Shown: positions 46,576-54,842 of the stretch, in pieces
How positions within the stretch are numbered: the first letter of the stretch is position 1
Layout of the letters: each line of letters starts with the position of its first letter
Notes under the pieces: model-generated
Database searches by the model: none
What the model was told of the DNA's origin: nothing
The model's input: only the letters and a program-made list of their open reading frames with translations
Translations under genes and position numbers: made by a program
Source of the DNA: an uncultured Flavobacteriaceae bacterium
Lineage (GTDB): Bacteria > Bacteroidota > Bacteroidia > Flavobacteriales > Flavobacteriaceae
Direction: 5' to 3'
DNA length: 64,000 nucleotides
Assembly (NCBI GenBank): GCA_947500525.1
Contig: CANMSH010000005.1
Span: forward strand, 248,001 to 312,000

Positions 46576-47281
46576 AAATATTTACATACAAGATTTAGGT
46601 GTCAAAGATTATAAAGAAACTTGGGATTACCAAGAAGAGTTGTTTGATAGCATTATTCAGCTAAAGCGAAGAAATCGTAATGAGAATTTATCGCTTCAAA
46701 CTCCCAATCACTTTTTGTTTGTTGAACATCCTCATGTATATACTTTAGGGAAAAGTGGCGACTTTAATAATTTACTGCTCAATGAAGAACAACTTACTGA
46801 AAAAGGAATTACTTTTCATAAAATAAATCGCGGTGGTGATATTACCTATCATGGATATGGTCAGATCGTCGGGTATCCGATTTTAGATCTAGACAATTTC
46901 TTCAATGATATACATAAGTACATGCGTTTTTTAGAAGAAACGATGATTCAAGTACTCGCAGAATATAACTTAAAAGGAGAACGCAGTGATGGTGAAACTG
47001 GCGTTTGGCTCGATGTTGGCACTCCTTTTGCCCGTAAAATATGTGCTTTAGGTGTACGAAGTAGTCGATGGGTAACTATGCATGGTTTCGCTTTAAATGT
47101 AAATACGAACTTGGGTTATTTTGATCACATCATACCTTGTGGCATACGCGGTAAAGCCGTGACTTCATTGGAAGCTGAGTTAGGCAGAAAAATTGATATT
47201 GATGAAGTTAAAACACATATTTTAACCCATTTTACGACTATTTTCGAAGCAACATTGATAAAAGAAAAAGTTCAAATTTGA
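46568..47281 (+). CDS. lipB: Lipoyl(octanoyl) transferase
   Basis: Moves octanoate from acyl carrier protein to lipoyl domains of 2-oxoacid dehydrogenases and the glycine cleavage system. The 237 residues contain the family motifs FLFVEHPHVYTLGKSGD, NRGGDITYHGYGQIVGYPI, KICALGVRSSRWVTMHGFALNV and the catalytic IPCGIRGKAVTSLEAELG with nucleophile Cys191 and Lys196. The start is ATG 46568; an in-frame TTG two codons upstream is less likely. lipA is not in the window. Confidence 0.96.
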   Translation: MNKNIYIQDLGVKDYKETWDYQEELFDSIIQLKRRNRNENLSLQTPNHFLFVEHPHVYTLGKSGDFNNLLLNEEQLTEKGITFHKINRGGDITYHGYGQIVGYPILDLDNFFNDIHKYMRFLEETMIQVLAEYNLKGERSDGETGVWLDVGTPFARKICALGVRSSRWVTMHGFALNVNTNLGYFDHIIPCGIRGKAVTSLEAELGRKIDIDEVKTHILTHFTTIFEATLIKEKVQI

Positions 47282-47329
47282 GCACTGCGCAATTATAACT
47301 GATTCATATAAACAGGTAACAGTGCAACA

Positions 47330-48379
47330 TTAATCTTCTTCATTATAGTATACCTTATAATATTTCATTTTCTTTTCTTCGTCATATCCTCGTTCTAAAT
47401 ATTCTTGAGCTGCGTCAGGTGCATCGACATCTATTTTTATTTGAATATTTGTATCAAGTTTTATTTCAGATTTAAAACTCCTCTTTTGCTTTTTTACGAC
47501 AGCGTCTGATATTGGGAACTGATTTCGAACAACCAAATGATTTGCCTCCTCAAATTCATTTTTATAAGCATCGAACAACACCTTCCTGTCATCCTCTTCA
47601 AAGACAGTTTCTTTAAAATCATGAATATTCACAGATTCATTTTCTTTAAAAAAATCAACGGTCTTTGCCAAGAATTGACTCTGATTTTGGTTACCAAATT
47701 CTTGCTTAATCACATTCTCTGAAAAATCCTTACACATCTCTAAATATACTTGGGTATGCCGATTATTATCTTCGGCATACTTAATATTTAGAAAGTTGTT
47801 AATCCAATATTGCGCATCGTAATTATTATTGTCAACCGTCAACACGGTCATTCCTTCGTCATCTTGCGAATCTAAAATTAAACAGCCTTTATCGACTTTT
47901 TTAGTGCTTATTCCTTTTTGTACAAATACATCAAAACTGTCTTCTTCTAAGTATGTTTGAAAGAACTCAGCCTTATTTTCAATTTTAAAAATTCCAAGCG
48001 CTCGGGTGCTCACTTCTCGGTATTCAATACCCTCAAATAATACTACGATTACATCTCCTGTTTTTATTTGAGCCGAATTCGATTGCTCATATAAATGAGT
48101 GACTAAATGCTTCGATACTTCGGTAAAATTAGTTTCATCTTTAAATACTTGTGAAGTATAGTTATTCACTTCATTTAAGTTGATATCGGCGTGGTGACTA
48201 AAACGATAACTTTCTGTTAAGCTCAAAAAGGGCTTTAATAAGAAAGGTTGCATCAAACGATAACTATCTTCATCAAATGTTACCATGTTTTCTGAAAATA
48301 CATTGGTAGCCTCATTAAATTTATTTCCTACTTTATGGATAATAAACTTTGAAATTATTGCTTTATTCCGTTTGATCAT
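47330..48379 (-). CDS. Nucleoid-associated protein, NdpA/YejK family
   Basis: A 349-residue cytosolic protein matching the NdpA family (PF04245): IISKFIIHKVGNKFNEATNVFSE near the N-terminus, ALGIFKIENKAEFF, VDKGCLILD, and YDAQYWINNFLNIKYAEDNNRHTQVYLEMCKDFSENVI in the centre. The C-terminus is rich in Glu, Lys and Tyr. A DNA- or nucleoid-binding role is family knowledge; the detailed function is unclear. It is convergent with lipB. Confidence 0.9.
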   Translation of the reverse strand: MIKRNKAIISKFIIHKVGNKFNEATNVFSENMVTFDEDSYRLMQPFLLKPFLSLTESYRFSHHADINLNEVNNYTSQVFKDETNFTEVSKHLVTHLYEQSNSAQIKTGDVIVVLFEGIEYREVSTRALGIFKIENKAEFFQTYLEEDSFDVFVQKGISTKKVDKGCLILDSQDDEGMTVLTVDNNNYDAQYWINNFLNIKYAEDNNRHTQVYLEMCKDFSENVIKQEFGNQNQSQFLAKTVDFFKENESVNIHDFKETVFEEDDRKVLFDAYKNEFEEANHLVVRNQFPISDAVVKKQKRSFKSEIKLDTNIQIKIDVDAPDAAQEYLERGYDEEKKMKYYKVYYNEED

Positions 48380-48398
48380 ATTGTGAAAATTTGGATTG

Positions 48399-48406
48399 CA
48401 AATGTA
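48399..48406 (-). promoter_or_regulatory. -7 element of the NdpA-family gene
   Basis: TACATTTG on the minus strand, 19 bases before the ATG. The -33 region is weak. Confidence 0.5.
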
Positions 48407-48442
48407 ATTTTTCTAACTCAAAAAAGTAACAATACTGCATAA

Positions 48443-48470
48443 AAAAACCGAAGCACATGCTTCGGTTTAT
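48443..48470 (-). terminator. Terminator of the OmpA operon
   Basis: AAACCGAAGCA and TGCTTCGGTTT form a perfect 11-bp stem around CA, followed on the minus strand by Ts. It lies about 17 bases after the stop codon of the second gene. Confidence 0.85.
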
Positions 48471-48486
48471 ATTTCTAAAAATTGAA

Positions 48487-49185
48487 TTATTTCATACTCG
48501 TCAATTCAGCATAAGACATCAATTTCCCTTTTTTGTTATAGGATTCAGATCTCACTATAACCTTATCTTTTAAATACCATTCTGTTCCAGAGCCTCTAAA
48601 TTTAATAATTCCTGCTTTCGAGTTAAAGTCGAAGGTTACTTTTTGACATTCAAAAGTTCCTGCTTTTGTGGTGATTTTTTCGGTACCAACAACCTTTCTA
48701 TTCGTTACATCAAACGTCATTGTTATAATAGTAAAATCTCCTTTATTCACTCTAACAGTAAAATTACCATCATTTAATTCAGTTTCAGATGACATGTTCG
48801 CCGGAAACTCCAACACATTTCCATCCATTTCTAATTTTATATCTTCTGCATCATACTGCGCCAATTGGGCACTGTTAAAAAAACGTGACATATCTACAGA
48901 AAATAAACCATCTTCACAAACAGCTTGATAATCTAATGTCATCGATTCCTTACCTTTTTTATCTACTACCGTCGTTTTAATATCGGCAGTAAATTTACCG
49001 TTATCTTCTGTTACTGCAGTAGTTTCGTGAATACTTTTACCATCTTCTTTACCTTTCTTCGTAAAAGAGGTATATTCTAATACACTCCCTTTTTTCAAAA
49101 ATAAAGCGGCATTACATTCTTGCGCATAGGCACCAACAACAACTATAAAACTCATAATTACTGTTCCAATTAACTTCTTTTTCAT
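48487..49185 (-). CDS. Exported TapB-like (DUF3108-related) protein
   Basis: A 232-residue protein with a Sec signal (KLIGTVIMSFIVVVGAYAQ). The mature part is a beta-strand-rich domain: LFLKKGSVLEYTSFTKKGKE, then KVVGTEKITTKAGTFECQKVTFDFNSK and GTEWYLKDKVIVRSESYNKKGKLMSYAELTSM. This is the pattern of the TapB/DUF3108-like lipocalin-type family. It is four bases after the OmpA-family gene and shares its transcript, so both may work in the cell envelope. Confidence 0.78.
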   Translation of the reverse strand: MKKKLIGTVIMSFIVVVGAYAQECNAALFLKKGSVLEYTSFTKKGKEDGKSIHETTAVTEDNGKFTADIKTTVVDKKGKESMTLDYQAVCEDGLFSVDMSRFFNSAQLAQYDAEDIKLEMDGNVLEFPANMSSETELNDGNFTVRVNKGDFTIITMTFDVTNRKVVGTEKITTKAGTFECQKVTFDFNSKAGIIKFRGSGTEWYLKDKVIVRSESYNKKGKLMSYAELTSMK

Positions 49186-49189
49186 ACTA

Positions 49190-50695
49190 TTATTTTTTTA
49201 AGATAAATTCAACTCTACGGTTATTCGCTTTTTCTTCTGGCGAATTGTTATTATTCACTGGATCACTTTCACCTTTACCAGATGTAGTTAAACGAGATCC
49301 ATCAATTTTTCTAGCAATTAACGCTTTTTTTACAGCCTCCGCTCTTCGTTCTGATAATTTTAAATTAGTAGCATCATCTCCGTCAGAATCTGTATGTCCT
49401 ACGATTTCAAATTTCCAATCTGGGTTATCAATCATCATATCCATTACACGTTTCAATACACCGGAAGATTGTGCTTTTAACGTCGCTTTACCAACATCAA
49501 ATAAAATACCATGTGTAACAAACTTACCATCTGCAATCACTTGAGCATAAGGCTTACCTCCGCCTTTAGCAATTTTAAAGTTTTTAATGCTCACCACTCT
49601 TTTTTGCTTATCACTTTCGTAATAGCTAACAACGATTTTACCAATATGAGTTGGCTTCACATCAAATCGCGGAATATTGAGCACTTTTTGCTCATCAAAA
49701 TACATCTTTAAATACCCTTTATGATAGCTAATCGCAATATGATGCCAACCATTAAAATTGCGAATTTGATCATATTTACTGGTCTTAAATTGGAATTTTT
49801 TGTATTCTATTTCGAAAGGATACCAAGAGCTTATAGATATTGGCTGATATAAATTATCGTTAAAAAATATTTCAAAAGCTGATCGTCTATCTTTTGAAAC
49901 TTTATCAAAATAAATATCAAACTCTATGGTAAAAGCGTCTGGCAAATATTCTTTCTCTTTAAAGAGTGGCTTGATAGCTGTACCCTGATGGTTGTAAAAT
50001 AAGAGCACCTTTTCTTTACCAAATCTGGACATCTCTGCATTACCACTCATCATGTCCCATCTTCTCGGAAAGTCTCCATAGTCATCATCTTGCATATTAT
50101 CGTAAAAAATAACTTCTTTACCAGGAATGAAATCATAACTCATCCAATAGCTAATTGTTTCATCTATTTCCGTTGGTGTCTCATTGGTCGAACTATCGTT
50201 ATTGGTAGATGTTGTAGTAGAACCTTTAGGTTTTTTTGAATCAGCTACCGTATCACTCTTTTTCTCTTCTTCATTTTTCTTGGGTTTAGTGGTCAACAAT
50301 TTCTTTCCAGTTTTCAAACTGTATTTCAATGCCTTTTTCGCACGATTTATTTGTAAGGTCCCTTTACCTTGCTTTAAGACACCAGCTCCATCTAATGAGG
50401 CTATAGCATCTGGCGCTGAAGTCAATACTTCTTGACCATCTTCAACAGCGTCAATCAATATTTCATAATCGTCATCTGTTAACGATTTTCCCGCTTCATA
50501 GTACCCATCGTATACATATACCTTGTCATATAAATTAAATGATTCACGAACAAATCTATCTACACTTGCTATTCCTACACTCGAACTAGGTCTTTTTATT
50601 TTTTTTGATTTCTTTTTTTGCGCTTCTAAATTTTGAACAGGAAGAATAAAACCTAAGGCGAATAGACCTAAGGCTAATTTAAATGTTAGTCTCAT
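49190..50695 (-). CDS. OmpA-family protein with a concanavalin/LamG-like domain
   Basis: A 501-residue exported protein. The signal (LALGLFALGFILPVQNLEAQ) is followed by a very basic stretch (KKKSKKIKRP) and an N-terminal helical region. A Ser/Thr/Asn linker (about 150-180) leads to a beta-sandwich region resembling LamG/3-keto-disaccharide hydrolase domains (about 195-385: FTIEFDIYFDK, NGWHHIAISYHKGYLKMYFDEQKVL). The end is an OmpA peptidoglycan-binding domain (about 390-501: HGILFDVGKATL, FEIVGHTDSDGDDATNLKLSERRAEAVKKAL, NNRRVEFILKK). It probably tethers the outer membrane to peptidoglycan while presenting a binding domain. Confidence 0.9.
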   Translation of the reverse strand: MRLTFKLALGLFALGFILPVQNLEAQKKKSKKIKRPSSSVGIASVDRFVRESFNLYDKVYVYDGYYEAGKSLTDDDYEILIDAVEDGQEVLTSAPDAIASLDGAGVLKQGKGTLQINRAKKALKYSLKTGKKLLTTKPKKNEEEKKSDTVADSKKPKGSTTTSTNNDSSTNETPTEIDETISYWMSYDFIPGKEVIFYDNMQDDDYGDFPRRWDMMSGNAEMSRFGKEKVLLFYNHQGTAIKPLFKEKEYLPDAFTIEFDIYFDKVSKDRRSAFEIFFNDNLYQPISISSWYPFEIEYKKFQFKTSKYDQIRNFNGWHHIAISYHKGYLKMYFDEQKVLNIPRFDVKPTHIGKIVVSYYESDKQKRVVSIKNFKIAKGGGKPYAQVIADGKFVTHGILFDVGKATLKAQSSGVLKRVMDMMIDNPDWKFEIVGHTDSDGDDATNLKLSERRAEAVKKALIARKIDGSRLTTSGKGESDPVNNNNSPEEKANNRRVEFILKK

Positions 50696-50751
50696 ACTAT
50701 AGTTTTTTGATTAGTGATTTTGATATACCTTGTTTATATCAAAAACGCTAC

Positions 50752-50783
50752 CAAATTTAACAAAAGAATTTTGTTGTTTCAAA
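50752..50783 (-). promoter_or_regulatory. Promoter of the OmpA operon
   Basis: On the minus strand TTTG (50783-50780), 20 bases, then TAAATTTG (50759-50752). The leader is about 50 bases. Confidence 0.7.
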
Positions 50784-50795
50784 AGCATAAAGATA

Positions 50796-50817
50796 AAAAG
50801 GGGAAAAATCCCCTTTT
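50796..50817. terminator. Orphan terminator-like hairpin in a divergent intergenic region
   Basis: AAAAGGGG and CCCCTTTT form a perfect eight-bp stem around AAAAAT. It lies between two divergent promoters, where no gene should end. T-runs are present on both strands (five on the minus strand, four on the plus). It may end an unannotated short transcript. Confidence 0.6.
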
Positions 50818-50826
50818 AAATTTCTT

Positions 50827-50889
50827 TTTCATAGCAATTACAGGTTTCATAGCAAGATTAGGATAAAAAAGCCGTTGTTTTCATAGCAA
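50827..50889. repeat. Three direct repeats of TTTCATAGCAA upstream of the LytTR operon
   Basis: Exact 11-base copies lie at 50827-50837, 50845-50855 and 50879-50889, with starts 18 and 34 bases apart. They lie in the 431-base divergent region between the OmpA promoter and the LytTR gene and are candidate protein-binding sites. The remainder of the region, 50890-51102, shows no open frame or clear structure. Confidence 0.6.
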
Positions 50890-51102
50890 TCTCTTTTTCT
50901 TAACTCCTTTAATTACACTGCGAATCTCGGCAAAGACTCCTATTCTAAAAAGTGCTTTTGTATAGATGGTATAAAATTGTGTATGAATTTCAATTTAACC
51001 GTATAAGTTTCTATACAAGCAAAGTATCATTCCTTTTTTACGATTTATACGTATTTTAGCACAAAGCATACATCATTTTCGCAAACGTTTAGTGCGATCA
51101 TG

Positions 51103-51110
51103 TATTTTTG
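51103..51110 (+). promoter_or_regulatory. -7 element of the LytTR operon
   Basis: TATTTTTG, 16 bases before the ATG at 51127. No clear -33 box. Confidence 0.5.
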
Positions 51111-51126
51111 ATATAAATAACTCCTA

Positions 51127-51861
51127 ATGATAAAAGCGGTAATAATTGATGATGAACCTAAGGCAATTCAAGGACTTTCTTGGGAACTATCTAACTTCGA
51201 TACTGATATAGAAGTCATTGCAACATTTACCGAACCCGAAAAAGCACTGTACTACATAAAAAATACAGATATAGATTGTTTGTTTTTAGATGTTGAAATG
51301 CCCACCATGGATGGGTTTCAGTTTATTGAAAAATTAGACGCAAAAGATTTCGCGATCGTCATAACCACTGCTTATAATGAATACGCCATAAAAGCCTTTA
51401 AAAAGGAAGCCATTGATTACTTGTTAAAACCCATAGATACCGATGATCTCAGAGAAACAATTGGTAAAATAAAGAAATTCAACGCTAGAACAATCAATAA
51501 TGATAAGTTTGAAAGAATTTTATTGAATTTTAATGAAAAATTAAATCACAAAAAAATAACTATTAATACTGACGGTAAATTAATTTTTTTAGAACCCGAT
51601 GACATTTTATATGCCGAATCTGATGGAAACTACAGTACTTTATTTCTACAGAGCAATAAAAAGATAGTAGTGACTAAAAAGTTGAAGGAAGTTGAAATGT
51701 TACTTCCTGATAGTTACTTTTTTCGAATCCATAATTCTTATATCGTCAATCTTCATAAAATCAAAGAGTTTTTGAAAACCGATGGTTATGTAATACTTGA
51801 AAACAATGTGAAAATACCTGTTTCTAGGCAGCGTAAATCTGATTTTTTGGGAAAATTTTAA
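51127..51861 (+). CDS. LytTR-family response regulator
   Basis: A 244-residue DNA-binding response regulator. The receiver domain (residues 1-120) has acidic pair D8/D9, phospho-acceptor Asp55 in CLFLDVEMPTMDG, and Lys101 in YLLKPID. The LytTR domain (about 145-244) has INTDGKLIFLEPDDILYAESDGNYSTLFL, SYFFRIHNSYIVNLHKIKEF and VKIPVSRQRKSDFLGKF. It is paired with the kinase gene nine bases downstream. LytTR proteins bind direct-repeat sites. Confidence 0.95.
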   Translation: MIKAVIIDDEPKAIQGLSWELSNFDTDIEVIATFTEPEKALYYIKNTDIDCLFLDVEMPTMDGFQFIEKLDAKDFAIVITTAYNEYAIKAFKKEAIDYLLKPIDTDDLRETIGKIKKFNARTINNDKFERILLNFNEKLNHKKITINTDGKLIFLEPDDILYAESDGNYSTLFLQSNKKIVVTKKLKEVEMLLPDSYFFRIHNSYIVNLHKIKEFLKTDGYVILENNVKIPVSRQRKSDFLGKF

Positions 51862-51870
51862 AGGCTAAAC

Positions 51871-53796
51871 ATGAAAAAAATCAGTTATTTCATATTAATT
51901 ACTTTTCTTTTTACCGCAGTTATGCATGGGCAAAAAGAAGAATTTACCGTTGATGACAGTATAGATAGTATATTAAAAATTAGACCTACTACCTATAAAG
52001 AGATAAATGATATCATACGCTATTATAAAAGAGATACTACAAAGCTTAAATATATTATTGAAAAATTTGAAGATGCTAATTATTTAGTTGGTAAAACCTA
52101 TACCTTAAATATTTTAGGTATCCGGTATAGAAACTATTCTAATTACAACAAAGCCATAAAAATACATCAAGAGGCCCTTGATGTTGCCAAACAAGCTGAG
52201 AGTATAGAATTTAGAGTGTTTAGTCTTAATATGCTTGGTGTTGATTACCGAAAAATGGAAGCTAACAGAACGGCCTTAGATTACAATCAAGAGGCATTAG
52301 CATTGGCCGAAACCGTTGAGAATCCGGGTTTAGGTTTACGTCGAAGTATCTCTGTATCTCATAATAGCATGGGGAACATATATATATTGTTGAAACAATA
52401 TGAATTGGGTATCGAACAATTGAAAATGTCTCAAGAAATTGAAAAAAGCATTAATAATACCATTGGTTTAGCCATTAACAATCAAAATATAGGATACGCC
52501 AAAGAAGCCATGGGCAATTTGAATGAGGCCTTAAAACATTTTGAAGAATCTCTTGATATTAATGTAAAAATGAATAATAGCTTAGGCGAAATTATTTGTA
52601 ATAGTAGTATTGCACGCATTTTTATAAAGCAAGGCAAACCAAATGAAGCTTTACAACTTATCAATAAAAATTTACCCAAAGCCATTAAATTAAATAATAA
52701 AGATTATCTCTCTTCTGAATATATCTACTTAGGATGGGCACAAACTAATGTAGGACAATATAATGCCGCTGAAAAGAATTTGCAAAAGGGCTTGGCAATG
52801 GCAAAAAAGTATAATTTGCCATCTACTATTGTAGAAGCTTACACACACTTATCTGAACTTGCAGAGGCAAAGAATGATTATAAAAACAGTTTAGAATATT
52901 ATAGACTTGCAGATGAAATAGATAAAGAAATTTCTAGCGATCGTACTACTCAGTACGTAAACGATCTTATCATAAAATATGACAGCGAAAAAAAGAATAA
53001 TCAAATTGAAGTACTTGCGAAACAAAACGAAATTGCAACACTTAATTATTCTAAAAACCGCAATATTTATTTAATTTCATTAATCTCGCTAAGCTTATTA
53101 TGCTTGGTTTTTTATTTTATTTATCGCCAGCGTTTTTTGAAAAAAGAGAAACGAATTTTGACATTAGAACAAGATCTTTTGCGTATTCAAATGAATCCAC
53201 ATTTCATATTCAATGCGCTGAATTCAATCAAGCTGTATATTATTAACAATGAACAAAAAAACGCTGTTCACTATTTAAACAAATTTTCTAAACTTATTCG
53301 TAAAATATTGGACGCATCTGCAGTTAAAGAGATAAGTTTGGCAGAAGAGTTAGAAACAATGGATCTCTATATGAGTATTGAAAATATTCGATTCTCGAAT
53401 GAAATCCAACATGAAACAGTAGTAGATCCTTCTATTAATCTCGACACTATTAAAGTACCTCCTTTGGTATTACAGCCCTTCTTAGAAAACTCTATTTGGC
53501 ATGGCCTATCATCAAAAAAAGGATCAAAGAAAATATTAATTTCTGTGAACCAATCGAATAACGAATTTATCGAAATAAGTATCGAAGATAATGGTATTGG
53601 CCGTACTGAATCTGCAAAAATAAAAGCAGATAAAGTAATTCATAGAAAATCGATTGGTATTCATTTAACAAAAGAGAGACTTAGCAATTTTGTTAAAAAT
53701 TTCCAACACTCTTTCTCACTAACCTATGATGATTTAACAGATACAGAAAATAAAGCTTCTGGTACTAAATTAACACTACAAATACCATTGTATTAA
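51871..53796 (+). CDS. TPR sensor histidine kinase, LytS/YehU (His_kinase) type
   Basis: A 641-residue kinase. A Sec signal (YFILITFLFTAVMHGQ) is followed by a periplasmic region with about six TPR units (about residues 75-350; examples NYNKAIKIHQEALDVAKQ and GNLNEALKHFEESLDINVKM). One transmembrane helix (398-418) precedes a short coiled coil. The kinase core has phospho-acceptor His444 in QMNPHFIFNALNSIKLYI, VPPLVLQPFLENSIWHGL (N box) and ISIEDNGIGR (G1). It phosphorylates the upstream LytTR regulator. The TPR sensor suggests a peptide or protein ligand. Confidence 0.95.
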   Translation: MKKISYFILITFLFTAVMHGQKEEFTVDDSIDSILKIRPTTYKEINDIIRYYKRDTTKLKYIIEKFEDANYLVGKTYTLNILGIRYRNYSNYNKAIKIHQEALDVAKQAESIEFRVFSLNMLGVDYRKMEANRTALDYNQEALALAETVENPGLGLRRSISVSHNSMGNIYILLKQYELGIEQLKMSQEIEKSINNTIGLAINNQNIGYAKEAMGNLNEALKHFEESLDINVKMNNSLGEIICNSSIARIFIKQGKPNEALQLINKNLPKAIKLNNKDYLSSEYIYLGWAQTNVGQYNAAEKNLQKGLAMAKKYNLPSTIVEAYTHLSELAEAKNDYKNSLEYYRLADEIDKEISSDRTTQYVNDLIIKYDSEKKNNQIEVLAKQNEIATLNYSKNRNIYLISLISLSLLCLVFYFIYRQRFLKKEKRILTLEQDLLRIQMNPHFIFNALNSIKLYIINNEQKNAVHYLNKFSKLIRKILDASAVKEISLAEELETMDLYMSIENIRFSNEIQHETVVDPSINLDTIKVPPLVLQPFLENSIWHGLSSKKGSKKILISVNQSNNEFIEISIEDNGIGRTESAKIKADKVIHRKSIGIHLTKERLSNFVKNFQHSFSLTYDDLTDTENKASGTKLTLQIPLY

Positions 53797-53801
53797 TAAT
53801 T

Positions 53802-54041
53802 CTAAGCACTTCGCCTACCATTCCCTTTTATCGAAAATGAAGTTAAATTACTCATGTTAAGTTTTGATTTTTTTTGCACTCCTTTCATTAAATCATTTAG
53901 ACAATAGCTAATAACGAGTATGGCCTCAAAAAAAAATAAAATCCAAACATTTAATTCTTTGATTAATTTACCAATAGTTTCAGCAAATAACGCCAGTATA
54001 TTTACAAATAGTAGTACGATTAAAACAGCAAAAGTTTTCAT
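53802..54041 (-). CDS. Small two-helix membrane protein of unknown function
   Basis: A 79-residue frame with two hydrophobic segments (KTFAVLIVLLFVNILALFA and WILFFFEAILVISYCLN) and a basic tail (KKSKLN, GNGRRSA). It ends five bases from the convergent kinase gene. A possible promoter TTG-N20-TACTTTTA lies upstream of its ATG. Support is composition and position only; I recognise no family. Confidence 0.5.
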   Translation of the reverse strand: MKTFAVLIVLLFVNILALFAETIGKLIKELNVWILFFFEAILVISYCLNDLMKGVQKKSKLNMSNLTSFSIKGNGRRSA

Positions 54042-54139
54042 AGCTTTTTTAGGTAAAAGTACTTCGACTGATGATAAATGTCAATAGGGAAAATCCCTGT
54101 TTATGATCGTGTTTTTCCTATAAATTTCGTAGACTTCCC

Positions 54140-54739
54140 CTAAAAATCAAATTGTAATTGCTCTGATAAAAGCCGAAATGATTTTCTATGATATTCGGTA
54201 ATCCCGTGGTTACGAATGGCCTCTCTGTGCTCTTTGGTGGGATAGCCTTTATTTTTCTTCCAATTGTAATACGTATGTTCGTTATGAATTTTTGCCATAT
54301 ATAAATCTCGATACGTTTTTGCCAATACTGATGCTGCCGCAATACTTAAATATTTACTATCTCCCTTTACAATAGTTTCATATGGAATTTCTCCCAAGGG
54401 TTTGAATTTATTCCCATCTACAATAATGAATTCAGCCATTTTATCTAGTTTCCTGATAGATTTATGCATCGCTAAAATAGACGCATTTAAAATGTTAATT
54501 TCATCAATTTCTTGTTGCCAAACAAAATCTACAGCATAACTAATTGCATTCTTTTCGATAAAAGGTTTTAACTCAAATCTTTGCTTTTCACTTAGTTGTT
54601 TTGAATCGTTCAAAAAAGGGTGTTCGAAATCTTTTGGTAATATGACCGCAGCGGCTACCACAGGTCCTGCCAAACAACCTCTACCGGCTTCATCTGTACC
54701 GGCTTCTAATGCATATCCTGAAAAATTAGCTTTCAACAT
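54140..54739 (-). CDS. rnhB: Ribonuclease HII
   Basis: Removes ribonucleotides from DNA. The 199-residue protein has the RNase HII motifs [22 protein letters not shown] (Asp/Glu catalytic pair), [15 protein letters not shown], and [43 protein letters not shown] at 54739 is chosen; a GTG one codon upstream is possible. A promoter (TACATTTG at 54760-54753, TTTG at 54786-54783) lies close upstream and is divergent from the porin promoter. Confidence 0.96.
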   Translation of the reverse strand: MLKANFSGYALEAGTDEAGRGCLAGPVVAAAVILPKDFEHPFLNDSKQLSEKQRFELKPFIEKNAISYAVDFVWQQEIDEINILNASILAMHKSIRKLDKMAEFIIVDGNKFKPLGEIPYETIVKGDSKYLSIAAASVLAKTYRDLYMAKIHNEHTYYNWKKNKGYPTKEHREAIRNHGITEYHRKSFRLLSEQLQFDF

Positions 54740-54752
54740 CACGTAACAATAT

Positions 54753-54786
54753 CAAATGTACTTTAAATGTTAAAATACTTATCAAA
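54753..54786 (-). promoter_or_regulatory. rnhB promoter
   Basis: On the minus strand TTTG (54786-54783), 22 bases, then TACATTTG (54760-54753), 13 bases before the rnhB ATG. Confidence 0.55.
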
Positions 54787-54816
54787 ATTTTGGCAAAAAT
54801 TATGCAACAAATATTT

Positions 54817-54824
54817 TACCTTTG
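54817..54824 (+). promoter_or_regulatory. -7 element of the porin gene
   Basis: TACCTTTG, 18 bases before the ATG at 54843. A TTG in this box is in frame with the gene but cannot be the start. Confidence 0.55.
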
Positions 54825-54842
54825 CCATCAATCATTTTTTTC

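Noticed and set aside
50827-50889. CRISPR array at the TTTCATAGCAA repeats
   Set aside because: Repeats are only 11 bases, spacers are 7 and 23 bases, and there are just three copies with no cas genes.
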